Below are positions 10,563 through 20,443 of a stretch of DNA of 46,560 nt, piece by piece (within the stretch, counting starts at the first letter, position 1; each line of letters starts with the position of its first letter). The translations under genes and the position numbers were made by a program. The notes beneath the pieces are model-generated. The model did no database searches, was not told where the DNA came from, and saw nothing but the letters and a program-made list of their open reading frames with translations. Source of the DNA: an uncultured SAR86 cluster bacterium (GTDB lineage Bacteria > Pseudomonadota > Gammaproteobacteria > Magnimaribacterales > D2472); NCBI GenBank assembly GCA_902541245.1, contig CACBPT010000001.1, forward strand, positions 85,433-131,992, written 5' to 3'.

Positions 10563-11471
10563 ATGAAGCTTGTTACATTTTTATCCAAAAAAGATCCTAC
10601 TAAAAGTAAGATTGGTGCATTGCATAAAGAGGCTGTAATTGATTTCTCTAGAACAAATTTACCAAATAATATGATTGATTTTATTAAAATGGGTGAAACA
10701 GGTCTTGATATTGCAAATGATTATCTCCAATTAGAAGTGGGCAGTTATTTTATGGATGAAGTAATTTTAAAGTCACCAATTTTAAATCCAAATAAAGTTC
10801 TAGCAGTTGGTTTAAATTATAAAAAGCATGTAGAAGAAGCAAAAGACCTTAAAGATCATCATAGTAACAACGTTCAGATTCAAGAGGAATATCCTACAAT
10901 ATTTAATAAACAAAATTCATCCGTGAATGATCCTTACGGAGACGTCTATTTACCTAAAGAATCTAGTTGGTTGGATTACGAGGGTGAGATGGGTTTTATT
11001 ATTAAAAAAGAGTGTAGGCGTGTCCCTTATGAAAATGCAAAAGATTGTATTTATGGTTATACCATTGTTAACGATTTTACAATTAGAGACTGGCAATTTA
11101 GAGGTCCACCACACACCATGACAATGGGAAAATCATGGGACACTCATTGTCCGTTTGGACCATGTATAGTTACCACAGATGAAATTATTGATCCTCATAA
11201 TCTAAACTTAAAGACTTATGTAAATGATGAGGAGAGACAAAATACAAATACAAATTTAATGACTTATGATTGTTTTGATCTTATTGAATATATATCAACA
11301 GCATTTAGTTTGATGCCTGGAGATTTAATAGCAACGGGAACTCCCGAAGGCTCTGCATTAGCAACACAAAATTGGCTTAAGCATGGAGACAGGATAAAAG
11401 TTGAAATTGATGATATTGGTTTTATAGAAAATAATGTAATCAATGAGCCTAAAAGTACAACACAATCTTAA
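10563..11471 (+). CDS. Fumarylacetoacetate hydrolase family protein
   Basis: VLAVGLNYKKHVEEA...LDYEGEMGFIIKK...GYTIVNDFTIRDWQF...GDLIATGTPEG. Confidence 0.88.
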   Translation: MKLVTFLSKKDPTKSKIGALHKEAVIDFSRTNLPNNMIDFIKMGETGLDIANDYLQLEVGSYFMDEVILKSPILNPNKVLAVGLNYKKHVEEAKDLKDHHSNNVQIQEEYPTIFNKQNSSVNDPYGDVYLPKESSWLDYEGEMGFIIKKECRRVPYENAKDCIYGYTIVNDFTIRDWQFRGPPHTMTMGKSWDTHCPFGPCIVTTDEIIDPHNLNLKTYVNDEERQNTNTNLMTYDCFDLIEYISTAFSLMPGDLIATGTPEGSALATQNWLKHGDRIKVEIDDIGFIENNVINEPKSTTQS

Positions 11472-11473
11472 AA

Positions 11474-12961
11474 TTGATAAAATATGATGCTGCAATATGT
11501 GGTTATGGGCCTGTTGGCTCAGTATGCGCAATTTTATTGGCGCAATATGGATATAAAGTAATTGTAATAGATAAAAATATTGGCCCTAGTCCAACTGCAA
11601 GAGCTATTAATACTGATGGAGAACAATTAAGGGTTTTTGATAAATTCAATATAGCAAAAACTATTGTTGAAAACTCAAACCAAATTGAAAGGGTTAAATT
11701 TACTAAACCTAACTTAGATGCAATCCAAACACTCGAACAACCTCAGGAAGAATCACAAATGGGTTGGCCAAATCAAGTTTTGTTTTACCAACCAGAGCTT
11801 GAATCATTTATTAGAGAAAAAATTAGCTCATTTAAAAATATAGATGTCATAGAAGAATGTGAATTAATTGATTTTATAGATAAAAAAAATTCTGTTGCAT
11901 TAAATTGTATAAAACAAAATAAATTATTTAATATTGAATCTACTTTCCTCATTGGTTGTGATGGAGCAAGTAGTTTTATAAGAAAAAAGCTAAATATTGA
12001 ATTAGATGATTTTGGATATAATCAAAAATGGCTAGTTTGTGATGCACATCTAGTAAAAAAAATAGAACTAAAAAATGAACTGATTCAGGTATGTGACCCA
12101 AAAAGACCGGCTACTTTTCTTCGAGGTAGAAGGGGGCATTTAAGATTTGAGTTTAAAGTAATGCCTAACGATAATTTAAATCACTTAAAAAAAGAAGATA
12201 CTATTTGGGAACTTTTATCTCCCTGGATAAATAAGAATAATTCATTGCTTGAAAGAGCTGATATATATAATTTTCATGCGTGTATTGCTAACAAGTGGAA
12301 TCAGAATAATATTTTTCTTGCTGGAGATTCGGCTCATCAAATGCCTCCATTTATGGGAGCGGGTATGGGAACTGGAATTAGAGATGTTGCAAACTTATCT
12401 TGGAAAATTGACTTATTTTTAAAAAAAAGATCATCAAATAATATTTTCAATACATATCAAAAAGAAAGATATCCTCATGCAAAGTGGTCAATTGGTCAGA
12501 CAGTATCGATTGGAGAAATTATAGAAGCGTTTTGCGCAGCTGAAGAAGGAAAACAGTTGAAACCAACAAGGAGAAGTTATGATGTCAAATTTCCTCATAT
12601 ACCTAATGGTATCTATTCAAATCCAGAAGATAAAATCTCCGGTCTTCCAGTTCCTCAACCTATTTTATTTCGTCAAAAAAAAAGAGTTAGATTGGATTCA
12701 CTTATAAAATCGAAATTTGCAATAATATCAAATTCGAATCAATTAAAAGTCTCAAAAAAAGCACAAAAGATTATAGAAAAGTTAGGTATTAAATTTATCT
12801 TTATAGATGAAAATGATGATCCAGATAATAGAATGAATAAAATTTTTCAATTATATAAATATATATTGGTAAGACCAGATCTCTATGTGTATGGGGGATC
12901 TGACAAAAAAAGTCTTTCAAAAATGATTACAAGTTTAGAAACATCGTTTTATTTAATTTAA
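11474..12961 (+). CDS. FAD-dependent aromatic hydroxylase (MhpA/PheA-like flavoprotein monooxygenase)
   Basis: GYGPVGSVCAILLAQYGYKVIVIDKN; GDSAHQMPPFMGAGMGTGIRDVANLSWKI; TTG start. Confidence 0.85.
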   Translation: MIKYDAAICGYGPVGSVCAILLAQYGYKVIVIDKNIGPSPTARAINTDGEQLRVFDKFNIAKTIVENSNQIERVKFTKPNLDAIQTLEQPQEESQMGWPNQVLFYQPELESFIREKISSFKNIDVIEECELIDFIDKKNSVALNCIKQNKLFNIESTFLIGCDGASSFIRKKLNIELDDFGYNQKWLVCDAHLVKKIELKNELIQVCDPKRPATFLRGRRGHLRFEFKVMPNDNLNHLKKEDTIWELLSPWINKNNSLLERADIYNFHACIANKWNQNNIFLAGDSAHQMPPFMGAGMGTGIRDVANLSWKIDLFLKKRSSNNIFNTYQKERYPHAKWSIGQTVSIGEIIEAFCAAEEGKQLKPTRRSYDVKFPHIPNGIYSNPEDKISGLPVPQPILFRQKKRVRLDSLIKSKFAIISNSNQLKVSKKAQKIIEKLGIKFIFIDENDDPDNRMNKIFQLYKYILVRPDLYVYGGSDKKSLSKMITSLETSFYLI

Positions 12962-12995
12962 ATTTATAAATCATTCATATAGTTATGAAACTAAA

Positions 12996-14567
12996 TTATA
13001 AGTAATTAGATTTTCTTCTATAAATATAAATACTTATCAAAAGAACTACTATGAAAAAAATTGGAATAATAAATTGTTTAAAAGTTAAAAATACTATCCA
13101 AGTAAAAATAATATTTTGAATAATAGGGTGTGGTGGGTTCTTTTCTTCATAATTTCTTTCAAGCCAGGGTGAATTATTTATTCCTATGTATTTGTCCCCA
13201 TGAAGATATGAATGAACAGGATTAAAAAAAGGTGTCTCTAAATTTATAGGTTTTTTGTAGAAAGTTTCTTTCATTGAATTCAATATCTCAGGATGTTCTA
13301 AAGAAAGATCATACTTTTCATATGGGTCATTCAAAATATCATATAATTCAAAAATTTTTTTTGAGTTATCGTCATAAATAAAGTGTCTGTAATACAATTT
13401 CCATTTATCATTAAATAAAGCTCTTTCATCATTAACGATAACATTTCCCGTTATTGAATTATTAGGGGGGACAACATTATTTGTGATTAAATTTGTCCAA
13501 TGATCAATACCTGTAAAACTTTCGAAATTTGATTTGATATTTAGAGCACTCAAAATTGTAGGTAAAATATCATCAACAAAGATAAATTGATTACTTTTTG
13601 CATTTTCTAATACGCCTTTGTAATAGATGATAGCTGGAACTCTTATTCCACCCTCATATGCACTTCCTTTACTACCTCGTAAACCCAAAGTATTTCCTTT
13701 AGAGTCCACAACATCTGATGCAATTGTTGCAGCTATAGGATCTACATTAAATACAGGACCATTATCTGAAAAAAATATGATAATGGTATCCTCTAAAATT
13801 CCTTTCGACTCAATTGCACTCAATATCTTGCCAATTTCTGTGTCCAAAATCGTTATATTTGCAGCATATATCCTTTCTTTCTTATTCTTAATATGACTTA
13901 ATTTATCAATAAAGTTTTTCTCGGCTTCAATGGGAGTATGGGGTGCATTAAAAGCTATATACAAAAAGAGGGGAGCTGACTCATCTGAATTATTAATCAC
14001 CCTAATTGCCTCATTAGCAATTAAAGTTGTTGAATATCCATCTTCATAGAGAACCTCTCCATCTCTATGCCAATCCATTCTGCCTGATAGGGCATGATCA
14101 AAATAGCCAATTCCTCCACCAAGATGACCATAAGTAGAATTAAATCCTCTATTTTGTGGTAAGTATTCATCAGCAAACATACCTAAATGCCATTTTCCTG
14201 ACAATGCAGTTTGATAGCCCGCTTCTTTAAGATATTCAGGCATAATTTTATACCTAAGTGATAATCCATACCTATCAGCAGTAGGATTATCAAAAGGTCT
14301 AATAACACCATTTTCAAGACTATTTATGCCCGTCATTAGTGCAGCCCTTGTTGGTGAACAAGTTGGGGCAGAATAGAATCTATCCATCTGAAGCCCATCC
14401 ATTGCAAGCTTATCAATATTTGGAGTTAATATTGGGCCGCCATTATATGAAACATCTCCCCACCCAAGGTCATCAGTAACTATAATAATTACATTTGGTC
14501 TATCGCTTGAAAAAATATTTATAGAAAAAAATAAAATTAAAAAAAATTTATACATCTTTAAAATCAC
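12996..14567 (-). CDS. Arylsulfatase-type sulfatase, exported, with C-terminal TM helix
   Basis: Signal peptide; IIVTDDLGWGDVSYNGG; CSPTR formylglycine motif; C-terminal hydrophobic helix FIIPIFFIVVLLISIYIYRRK. Confidence 0.92.
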   Translation of the reverse strand: MILKMYKFFLILFFSINIFSSDRPNVIIIVTDDLGWGDVSYNGGPILTPNIDKLAMDGLQMDRFYSAPTCSPTRAALMTGINSLENGVIRPFDNPTADRYGLSLRYKIMPEYLKEAGYQTALSGKWHLGMFADEYLPQNRGFNSTYGHLGGGIGYFDHALSGRMDWHRDGEVLYEDGYSTTLIANEAIRVINNSDESAPLFLYIAFNAPHTPIEAEKNFIDKLSHIKNKKERIYAANITILDTEIGKILSAIESKGILEDTIIIFFSDNGPVFNVDPIAATIASDVVDSKGNTLGLRGSKGSAYEGGIRVPAIIYYKGVLENAKSNQFIFVDDILPTILSALNIKSNFESFTGIDHWTNLITNNVVPPNNSITGNVIVNDERALFNDKWKLYYRHFIYDDNSKKIFELYDILNDPYEKYDLSLEHPEILNSMKETFYKKPINLETPFFNPVHSYLHGDKYIGINNSPWLERNYEEKNPPHPIIQNIIFTWIVFLTFKQFIIPIFFIVVLLISIYIYRRKSNYL

Positions 14568-14630
14568 TTAGGTTTTGAAATAATAAATCATTCAGCTAAA
14601 ATTTAGTATCATTCAAATAATTTAAAAAAA

Positions 14631-14939
14631 ATGGACGAAGTAAAAGTATATATGGTTGCAAATCTACAAATTCATGATGCTGAGAGATATCGTGAATATG
14701 AAAAAGGCTTTTTTCCAATTTTAAAAAAGCATGGAGGAGAGTTTATTACTTATGATGACAATATCATTCATTTTGAAGGTGATAATCCCTTGAAGGGGAG
14801 AGTAATTTTATTCAGTTTTCCGTCGCTGAAACAGGCAAATGAGTGGTATTCAGATCCAGATTATCAATCTATTAGTGAGCACAGAAGAGCAAGTGTTACA
14901 TCAACAATTACTTTAATTAATGGATTGCCGCCAAGATAA
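14631..14939 (+). CDS. DUF1330 family protein
   Basis: VYMVANLQIHDAERYREYEKGFFPILKKHGGEF...VILFSFPSLKQANEWYSDPDYQ. Confidence 0.85.
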   Translation: MDEVKVYMVANLQIHDAERYREYEKGFFPILKKHGGEFITYDDNIIHFEGDNPLKGRVILFSFPSLKQANEWYSDPDYQSISEHRRASVTSTITLINGLPPR

Positions 14940-14963
14940 TTTCATATTTAAGAGTTTAAAAAT

Positions 14964-15818
14964 ATGAAAAAATTTCTTGAAATTAAAAATACAAAAATAG
15001 CATATATTGATGAAGGTAAGGGCGACGCAATCATTTTTATTCATGGAAATCCAACATCTTCATATTTATGGAGAAATATAGCCCCAAATTTTATAGAGCA
15101 ATACAGAGTAATTGTCCCAGATTTAGTAGGCATGGGCGACTCTCAAAAGCTTGAAGGTATTGATAATCCCGGCTATAGCTTTAATGGTCAATATGAATAT
15201 TTAGACAGTTTTTTAAAAAAATTAGATCTTGGAATTAGATTACATCTAGTTATTCATGATTGGGGTTGTGGTTTAGGATTAAAATTTGCACGATTGAACT
15301 CTGATGTTATTTCGTCAATTACCTTTATGGAAGGATTAGCTATACCTTTAACTTGGGATCAATGGCCTGAAGCAGGAACCAAAATATTTAAGCTCTTTAG
15401 ATCAGATGCTGGTGAGGAGTTAATTTTAGATAAGAATTTTTTTGTTGAAAGGATTTTATTCAATGATCCTATTAATCCCATGTCAGAGGCAACAAAAAAT
15501 GAATATTTAAAACCATTTACTCAACAAGGTGAAGGTAGACGACCAACATTAACTTTTCCAAGAAATATTCCTTTTAATGAAGAACCGTTAGACACACATA
15601 ATGAAATTGCTAAGAATGCAAAATTTCATAGTTCGTCTAGTATTCCAAAATTATTTATTAATGCTGATCCAGGATTTCTATTGGTTGGCTCTCAACGTGA
15701 CGAAGTAAGAGAATGGAATAATCTTAAAGAAGTAACTGTAAAGGGTAATCATTTCATCCAAGAAGATTCTCCTAATGAAATTACAGTTCATATAAAGGAT
15801 TTTATAAATAATTTATAA
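14964..15818 (+). CDS. Haloalkane dehalogenase (HLD-II-like, LinB/DhaA type)
   Basis: FIHGNPTSSYLWRNI; HDWGCGLG nucleophile; FMEGLA catalytic acid region; PKLFINADPG. Confidence 0.85.
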   Translation: MKKFLEIKNTKIAYIDEGKGDAIIFIHGNPTSSYLWRNIAPNFIEQYRVIVPDLVGMGDSQKLEGIDNPGYSFNGQYEYLDSFLKKLDLGIRLHLVIHDWGCGLGLKFARLNSDVISSITFMEGLAIPLTWDQWPEAGTKIFKLFRSDAGEELILDKNFFVERILFNDPINPMSEATKNEYLKPFTQQGEGRRPTLTFPRNIPFNEEPLDTHNEIAKNAKFHSSSSIPKLFINADPGFLLVGSQRDEVREWNNLKEVTVKGNHFIQEDSPNEITVHIKDFINNL

Positions 15819-15831
15819 AAGGAGTTAAATA

Positions 15832-16323
15832 ATGTTTATTGAGGCTAAAAGATCTTTTAAAAAATCGAAATCTCATCTTTTAAATATAATAAAAGAGCCT
15901 GGGAATTTATCTTATTATCATCCATTTTGTAAAAGGAATGATGCAATTAAATGGCCTGGACCAAATTCAATTGATGAGCTTGAATATTTGAATGGTTTAA
16001 CCCTTGAAAGAAATTTTTTTAATTGGCATGAAAATGGCTATGATCTAATCATAGGAAGAAAAAATAAATCAAAAATGGCTCAAGTTAACTGGGTTATTGA
16101 GGGTAATGATGAAATATCTTCATTAAGAGTAAGAATTAACCCTGAAATACGTCATTACACACCATTTAAGAATAAATTTATGCAAAATTTGTCATGGTAC
16201 TTATTTGTTAAGCCTATGCTTCAAAGATATATAAATAGCGTAATTAGGGGTTTTGAATACTTCGTTAATACAGAAACGGAGGTAAAACCTAATCAATTCG
16301 GCAAACACTCCTGGTTCTCATAG
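15832..16323 (+). CDS. Hypothetical protein, possibly SRPBCC-fold
   Basis: 163 aa ORF, SD-like AAAGGAG upstream, gene-pair spacing with the dehalogenase; fold suggestion is weak. Confidence 0.6.
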   Translation: MFIEAKRSFKKSKSHLLNIIKEPGNLSYYHPFCKRNDAIKWPGPNSIDELEYLNGLTLERNFFNWHENGYDLIIGRKNKSKMAQVNWVIEGNDEISSLRVRINPEIRHYTPFKNKFMQNLSWYLFVKPMLQRYINSVIRGFEYFVNTETEVKPNQFGKHSWFS

Positions 16324-16388
16324 ATTTTAACGCTTGATAGAACTTCAATAATTTAACATAATATATATTATGCGAACTTAAATGTATT

Positions 16389-17507
16389 TTACAGTTCTAT
16401 ATCTGTTGTCACACTCTTCTTCTTAAAAGGCTTTGGATCACCTTTAATAAAATTAATTATTAAATTAGCGTATTCTGGCCCAGCTTCTTCTTGTATAAAG
16501 TGTCCTGGTCCTTCAATGATTAGTTCCTCAGCAGACGGTATTCTTTTTAACATTTCAACCATTCTAGGATTATTTTTTGTCACAGGATCGTTATCACTAT
16601 TTGCAATTAAAAAAGGTTTATTCCATTTCTCAAAAACATCTCTATATGCCTTTTCATTTTTTCTTAATTCACTGGGTATTAAATATGGAAAAATTTGAGC
16701 ACCTGCTTTATAGGTAGCATTTGGATATGGTGCCTCATACCCTATTCTTTCATCATCACTTACATAACCTAAAGTTTGCATAATCTCACCGACATCAATG
16801 TTATCCGTAAATCTTGAATATCTTATCCACCCTGCAAATCCATTCCCGCCAATAAACTCTTCCCATGTGGCAGGCCCTTGAAGCCATATACCTAATTTGA
16901 ATAAGGGATAACCGATAAAAGATATGATCTCGTTAAAGAAACCTCTTCCAGGTGCTACCAAACTAGTATTAGAAGCAATAACTCTTGAAAATCTTTTAGG
17001 CTCTTCTGCAATAACTCTAAGACCAACCAACCCCCCCCAATCATGAACATGGGCTGTAATATTATTTAAGTCAAGCTCAACTACTAATTGAGTCATTTTA
17101 TCAACATGCATTTGATGTGAATAATCGTCTATTGATGCATATTTATCAGATTTTCCAAATCCAACCATATCAGGAGCTATTACTCTATACCCTGCCTTGG
17201 TAAGGGTTGGAATCATTTTTCTAAATAAGTAACTCCAAGCAGGCTCACCATGAAGTAAATATATGATTTCTCCTTCTTCTGGGCCTTCATCTAAATAATG
17301 AATACGTGTATCGCCAATCATTAAATAGTTTTCTTTAAATGGATAATCTGTAATGTTTTCGAACCGTTCTACTGGTGTTCTAAGGATGCCAGGCGCAACC
17401 ATATTAAATCTTTCATAATTAAAATCTACATCTGCATTTCTTAAGTATAGAAATATACCAGCTATAATTACTGCTAAGATAAATACTATTGATACAAGCT
17501 TTTTCAT
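16389..17507 (-). CDS. Haloalkane dehalogenase-like alpha/beta hydrolase (HLD-I-like, DhlA type) with N-terminal membrane anchor
   Basis: N-terminal TM MKKLVSIVFILAVIIAGIFLYL; RTPVERFENITDYPFKENYL; LLHGEPAWSYLFRKMIP; HDWGGLVGL nucleophile; GPGHFIQEE. Confidence 0.85.
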   Translation of the reverse strand: MKKLVSIVFILAVIIAGIFLYLRNADVDFNYERFNMVAPGILRTPVERFENITDYPFKENYLMIGDTRIHYLDEGPEEGEIIYLLHGEPAWSYLFRKMIPTLTKAGYRVIAPDMVGFGKSDKYASIDDYSHQMHVDKMTQLVVELDLNNITAHVHDWGGLVGLRVIAEEPKRFSRVIASNTSLVAPGRGFFNEIISFIGYPLFKLGIWLQGPATWEEFIGGNGFAGWIRYSRFTDNIDVGEIMQTLGYVSDDERIGYEAPYPNATYKAGAQIFPYLIPSELRKNEKAYRDVFEKWNKPFLIANSDNDPVTKNNPRMVEMLKRIPSAEELIIEGPGHFIQEEAGPEYANLIINFIKGDPKPFKKKSVTTDIEL

Positions 17508-17574
17508 AAAATTTTATCTAATAAAGTCTACGATATGTATTATCATCTGAATAGATAATACTTAAACTATTTAT

Positions 17575-20430
17575 ATGAATATCAAAAATTTACTTACATT
17601 TACATTAATGTTTTCAACTATTTTAAATAGTGAAACCCTGACAAAACCTACTTCATACTCTAAAGATTTGTATGTAGACAAAATTCTATCAGGTTCATAC
17701 ATTGATTCAATTGATCATCCTAATGAATTCTTAGATTTTAATTATGGAGATAGAGTGGCTAATCCATCCCAAATATCCAATGCAATCTTAAAATGGTCAA
17801 AGCAGTCAAATAAAATAAGGGTTGTTGAATATGCAAGGTCTCATGAAAATCGCCCTCTTTATGCGCTTTTTATTTCATCAGCTGAAAATATAAATAATCT
17901 TGACAAAATAAAAGAAAATATTTCAAAAATATCTGACGCAAGAAAAATAAATAATCGTGAAGCAATTTCAATTATTGAATCATTACCTGCAATAGCATGG
18001 ATGGCATATTCTATCCACGGAAATGAAACATCTGGAGCAGATGCTGCTTTAGGAATTATTTATCATCTGATTGCTAGCAATGATCCTGCAGTTGAAGATT
18101 TACTTAACAACATGGTGGTTATTATTGATCCTATGATGAATCCTGACGGTAGAGATAGATTTGCAAAATCATTGGAGCAATACCGAGGAACTGCTCCAAA
18201 CTATGATGACCAATCGCTATTACATACTGGAGATTGGCCATACGGAAGAACAAATCATTATTACTTTGATTTAAATAGAGACTGGTTTTACTTAACTCAA
18301 CCTGAAACACAAGGAAGAGTAAAGTTAATAAATAAATGGAGGCCTCAGATTCTAGTTGATGGGCATGAGATGGGCGCACAAGACACTTTCATGACAGGAC
18401 CTCCAAGAGAGCCAATTAATAAAAACATAGATGAAGATCTTATTAAATGGGGAAATGTTTTTGCAAAAGATCAAGCTGAAGCATTCGATAAAAAAAATTG
18501 GCGTTTTTATACTGGAGAATGGCATGAAGATCTTTATCCAGGTTATTCTTTTTACGTTCAATTTCGGGGTAGTCTTGGAATATTATATGAACAATCAAGA
18601 ATGTCAGAAGACGGCGTAAGAAGGCCTGAGGGAACTATTCAATCATATAAAGAATCAGTTCATCATCAATTTGTAAGTACGATTGAAAACCTTAATACTT
18701 TAAAAGTTAATACAAAGGCTATGTATAAGGATTTTTGGGATGGCCGTAAATATAATATTTCTAAAGATAGCAAATATGCTAATCAAACTTTTGTTGTCTT
18801 ACCATCAAAAAATCATGGGCGCTTAAACTCACTAGTAGATAAATTAAAAGCCCAAGATATAGAGGTATTTAAAAATACAAAAACTTTGCTGGTAGATAAA
18901 ATAGTAAATCAATTGGGTGATATTGAAGCTAATTATGAAATACCTGTAGGAAGTTTAATCATTCCAAATAGGCAGCCTGAGGCACCACTTATAAAGGCAA
19001 TATTAGAATTTGATGCAGAAATTGATGAATCAGTCCTTATAGAAGAAAGACAAGAAAACCTCAGAGACGGTTCTTCTATAATGTATGACACAACTGCATT
19101 CAATTTCACAATGATGTATGGACTGCCAGCTGTAACTGCTCTAGAGCATATTGATAAAAATCTTGTTAGTTGGGAGCCCTCCTCTACAAATATTGCGATA
19201 AATGATAATGCAATAATATGGGCAGTCGATGGTAATGATGATAGATCGGTTGCATTTGCAGCAAGACTGCTTGAAGAAAATGTTCAAGTACGAATCATTG
19301 ATAAAGAATCGATACTTTCAGGTCAAAAGTTATCTCGAGGAAGTGTTGCTGTTATTGCTATGGATAACCCAGGCAATGGAAATTTAATTTCTCAAATAAA
19401 AGAAATATCTGATGATCTAAATATACCTGTTCAGTCAATAGAATCTGGCTTTGGACCAGAAGAATTGCCTGACTGGGGTGGCAGGCATTTTAGATTATTA
19501 AAAAAACCTCAGATTGCCATTTTGGGACATGGTGATTACAACTCTTATGATGTTGGAGTTAGTTGGTGGTCATTAGATCATCATCTTGGAATAAGGCATA
19601 GCCTTATAAATGGCTCTTTTGCTGGATATGCCGACTTGAGACGTTATAACACGCTAATTCTTCCAAGCGGATATCCAGATATGAGTACTAACGAATTAGA
19701 AAACCTATCAGAATGGATAAGAAATGGGGGTACCCTAATTGCGCATAATAGGTCGACAAGATTTTTATCTTCAAATGATGGTTTAGGCAATGCAAAACAA
19801 ATACAAAATACATTTGAAAATATTAATGATTATAAATTTGATCTTTTGAGAGAGTTAATGGCGTTAGATGATCAAATTGATAAAGATAAAATTAATAGTA
19901 ATGGTGTCGACAATTCAATTGATTACCCATGGGAATTAAGTGAAACAGAAATGTCTCAGGAACAGTTTGAAATGAGAGATAAATGGCAATCAATTTTTAT
20001 GCCATCTGGATCATTTGTAGCTGGGAGAACAGATCAAAAACATTGGTTAACTTTTGGTAGTCCAGAGATATTACCCGTTCTGTACTCAAATTATCCTGTC
20101 TTAATGACGGGAAGTAATGTGGAAGCTGCGGTCAGAATAGGCGCGCTTGTTTCTAATGTAAATGTAGATGAATCAAAACAAATAAATTGGTCTCTCATTC
20201 CACCACAAAAAGATATAAAGGTAAGAATGAGTGGTTTAGTTTGGCCAGAAGCTGCACAAAGAATAGCTAATTCAGCCTATGTAACTAGAGAGAAAGTAGG
20301 TAAAGGACAAGTAATTTTATTTTCTGGTGAGCCAAACTTCAGAGGTTCGACTAGAGGAACAAATAGAATCTGGCTTAATGCTGTGATATATGGTTCAGGC
20401 CTAGGTACAAATCCCTTAGTAAATCCCTAA
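17575..20430 (+). CDS. Exported zinc carboxypeptidase, M14 family
   Basis: 951 aa; signal peptide; YSIHGNETSGADAALG and IIDPMMNPDGRDRF motifs; GILYEQSR. Confidence 0.88.
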   Translation: MNIKNLLTFTLMFSTILNSETLTKPTSYSKDLYVDKILSGSYIDSIDHPNEFLDFNYGDRVANPSQISNAILKWSKQSNKIRVVEYARSHENRPLYALFISSAENINNLDKIKENISKISDARKINNREAISIIESLPAIAWMAYSIHGNETSGADAALGIIYHLIASNDPAVEDLLNNMVVIIDPMMNPDGRDRFAKSLEQYRGTAPNYDDQSLLHTGDWPYGRTNHYYFDLNRDWFYLTQPETQGRVKLINKWRPQILVDGHEMGAQDTFMTGPPREPINKNIDEDLIKWGNVFAKDQAEAFDKKNWRFYTGEWHEDLYPGYSFYVQFRGSLGILYEQSRMSEDGVRRPEGTIQSYKESVHHQFVSTIENLNTLKVNTKAMYKDFWDGRKYNISKDSKYANQTFVVLPSKNHGRLNSLVDKLKAQDIEVFKNTKTLLVDKIVNQLGDIEANYEIPVGSLIIPNRQPEAPLIKAILEFDAEIDESVLIEERQENLRDGSSIMYDTTAFNFTMMYGLPAVTALEHIDKNLVSWEPSSTNIAINDNAIIWAVDGNDDRSVAFAARLLEENVQVRIIDKESILSGQKLSRGSVAVIAMDNPGNGNLISQIKEISDDLNIPVQSIESGFGPEELPDWGGRHFRLLKKPQIAILGHGDYNSYDVGVSWWSLDHHLGIRHSLINGSFAGYADLRRYNTLILPSGYPDMSTNELENLSEWIRNGGTLIAHNRSTRFLSSNDGLGNAKQIQNTFENINDYKFDLLRELMALDDQIDKDKINSNGVDNSIDYPWELSETEMSQEQFEMRDKWQSIFMPSGSFVAGRTDQKHWLTFGSPEILPVLYSNYPVLMTGSNVEAAVRIGALVSNVNVDESKQINWSLIPPQKDIKVRMSGLVWPEAAQRIANSAYVTREKVGKGQVILFSGEPNFRGSTRGTNRIWLNAVIYGSGLGTNPLVNP

Positions 20431-20443
20431 TTTTTTAATGACC

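Noticed and set aside
16357-16372. Perfect 16-bp palindrome CATAATATATATTATG between convergent dehalogenase-region genes
   Set aside because: Pure AT-alternating core between convergent genes, no promoter context, readily expected in AT-rich DNA
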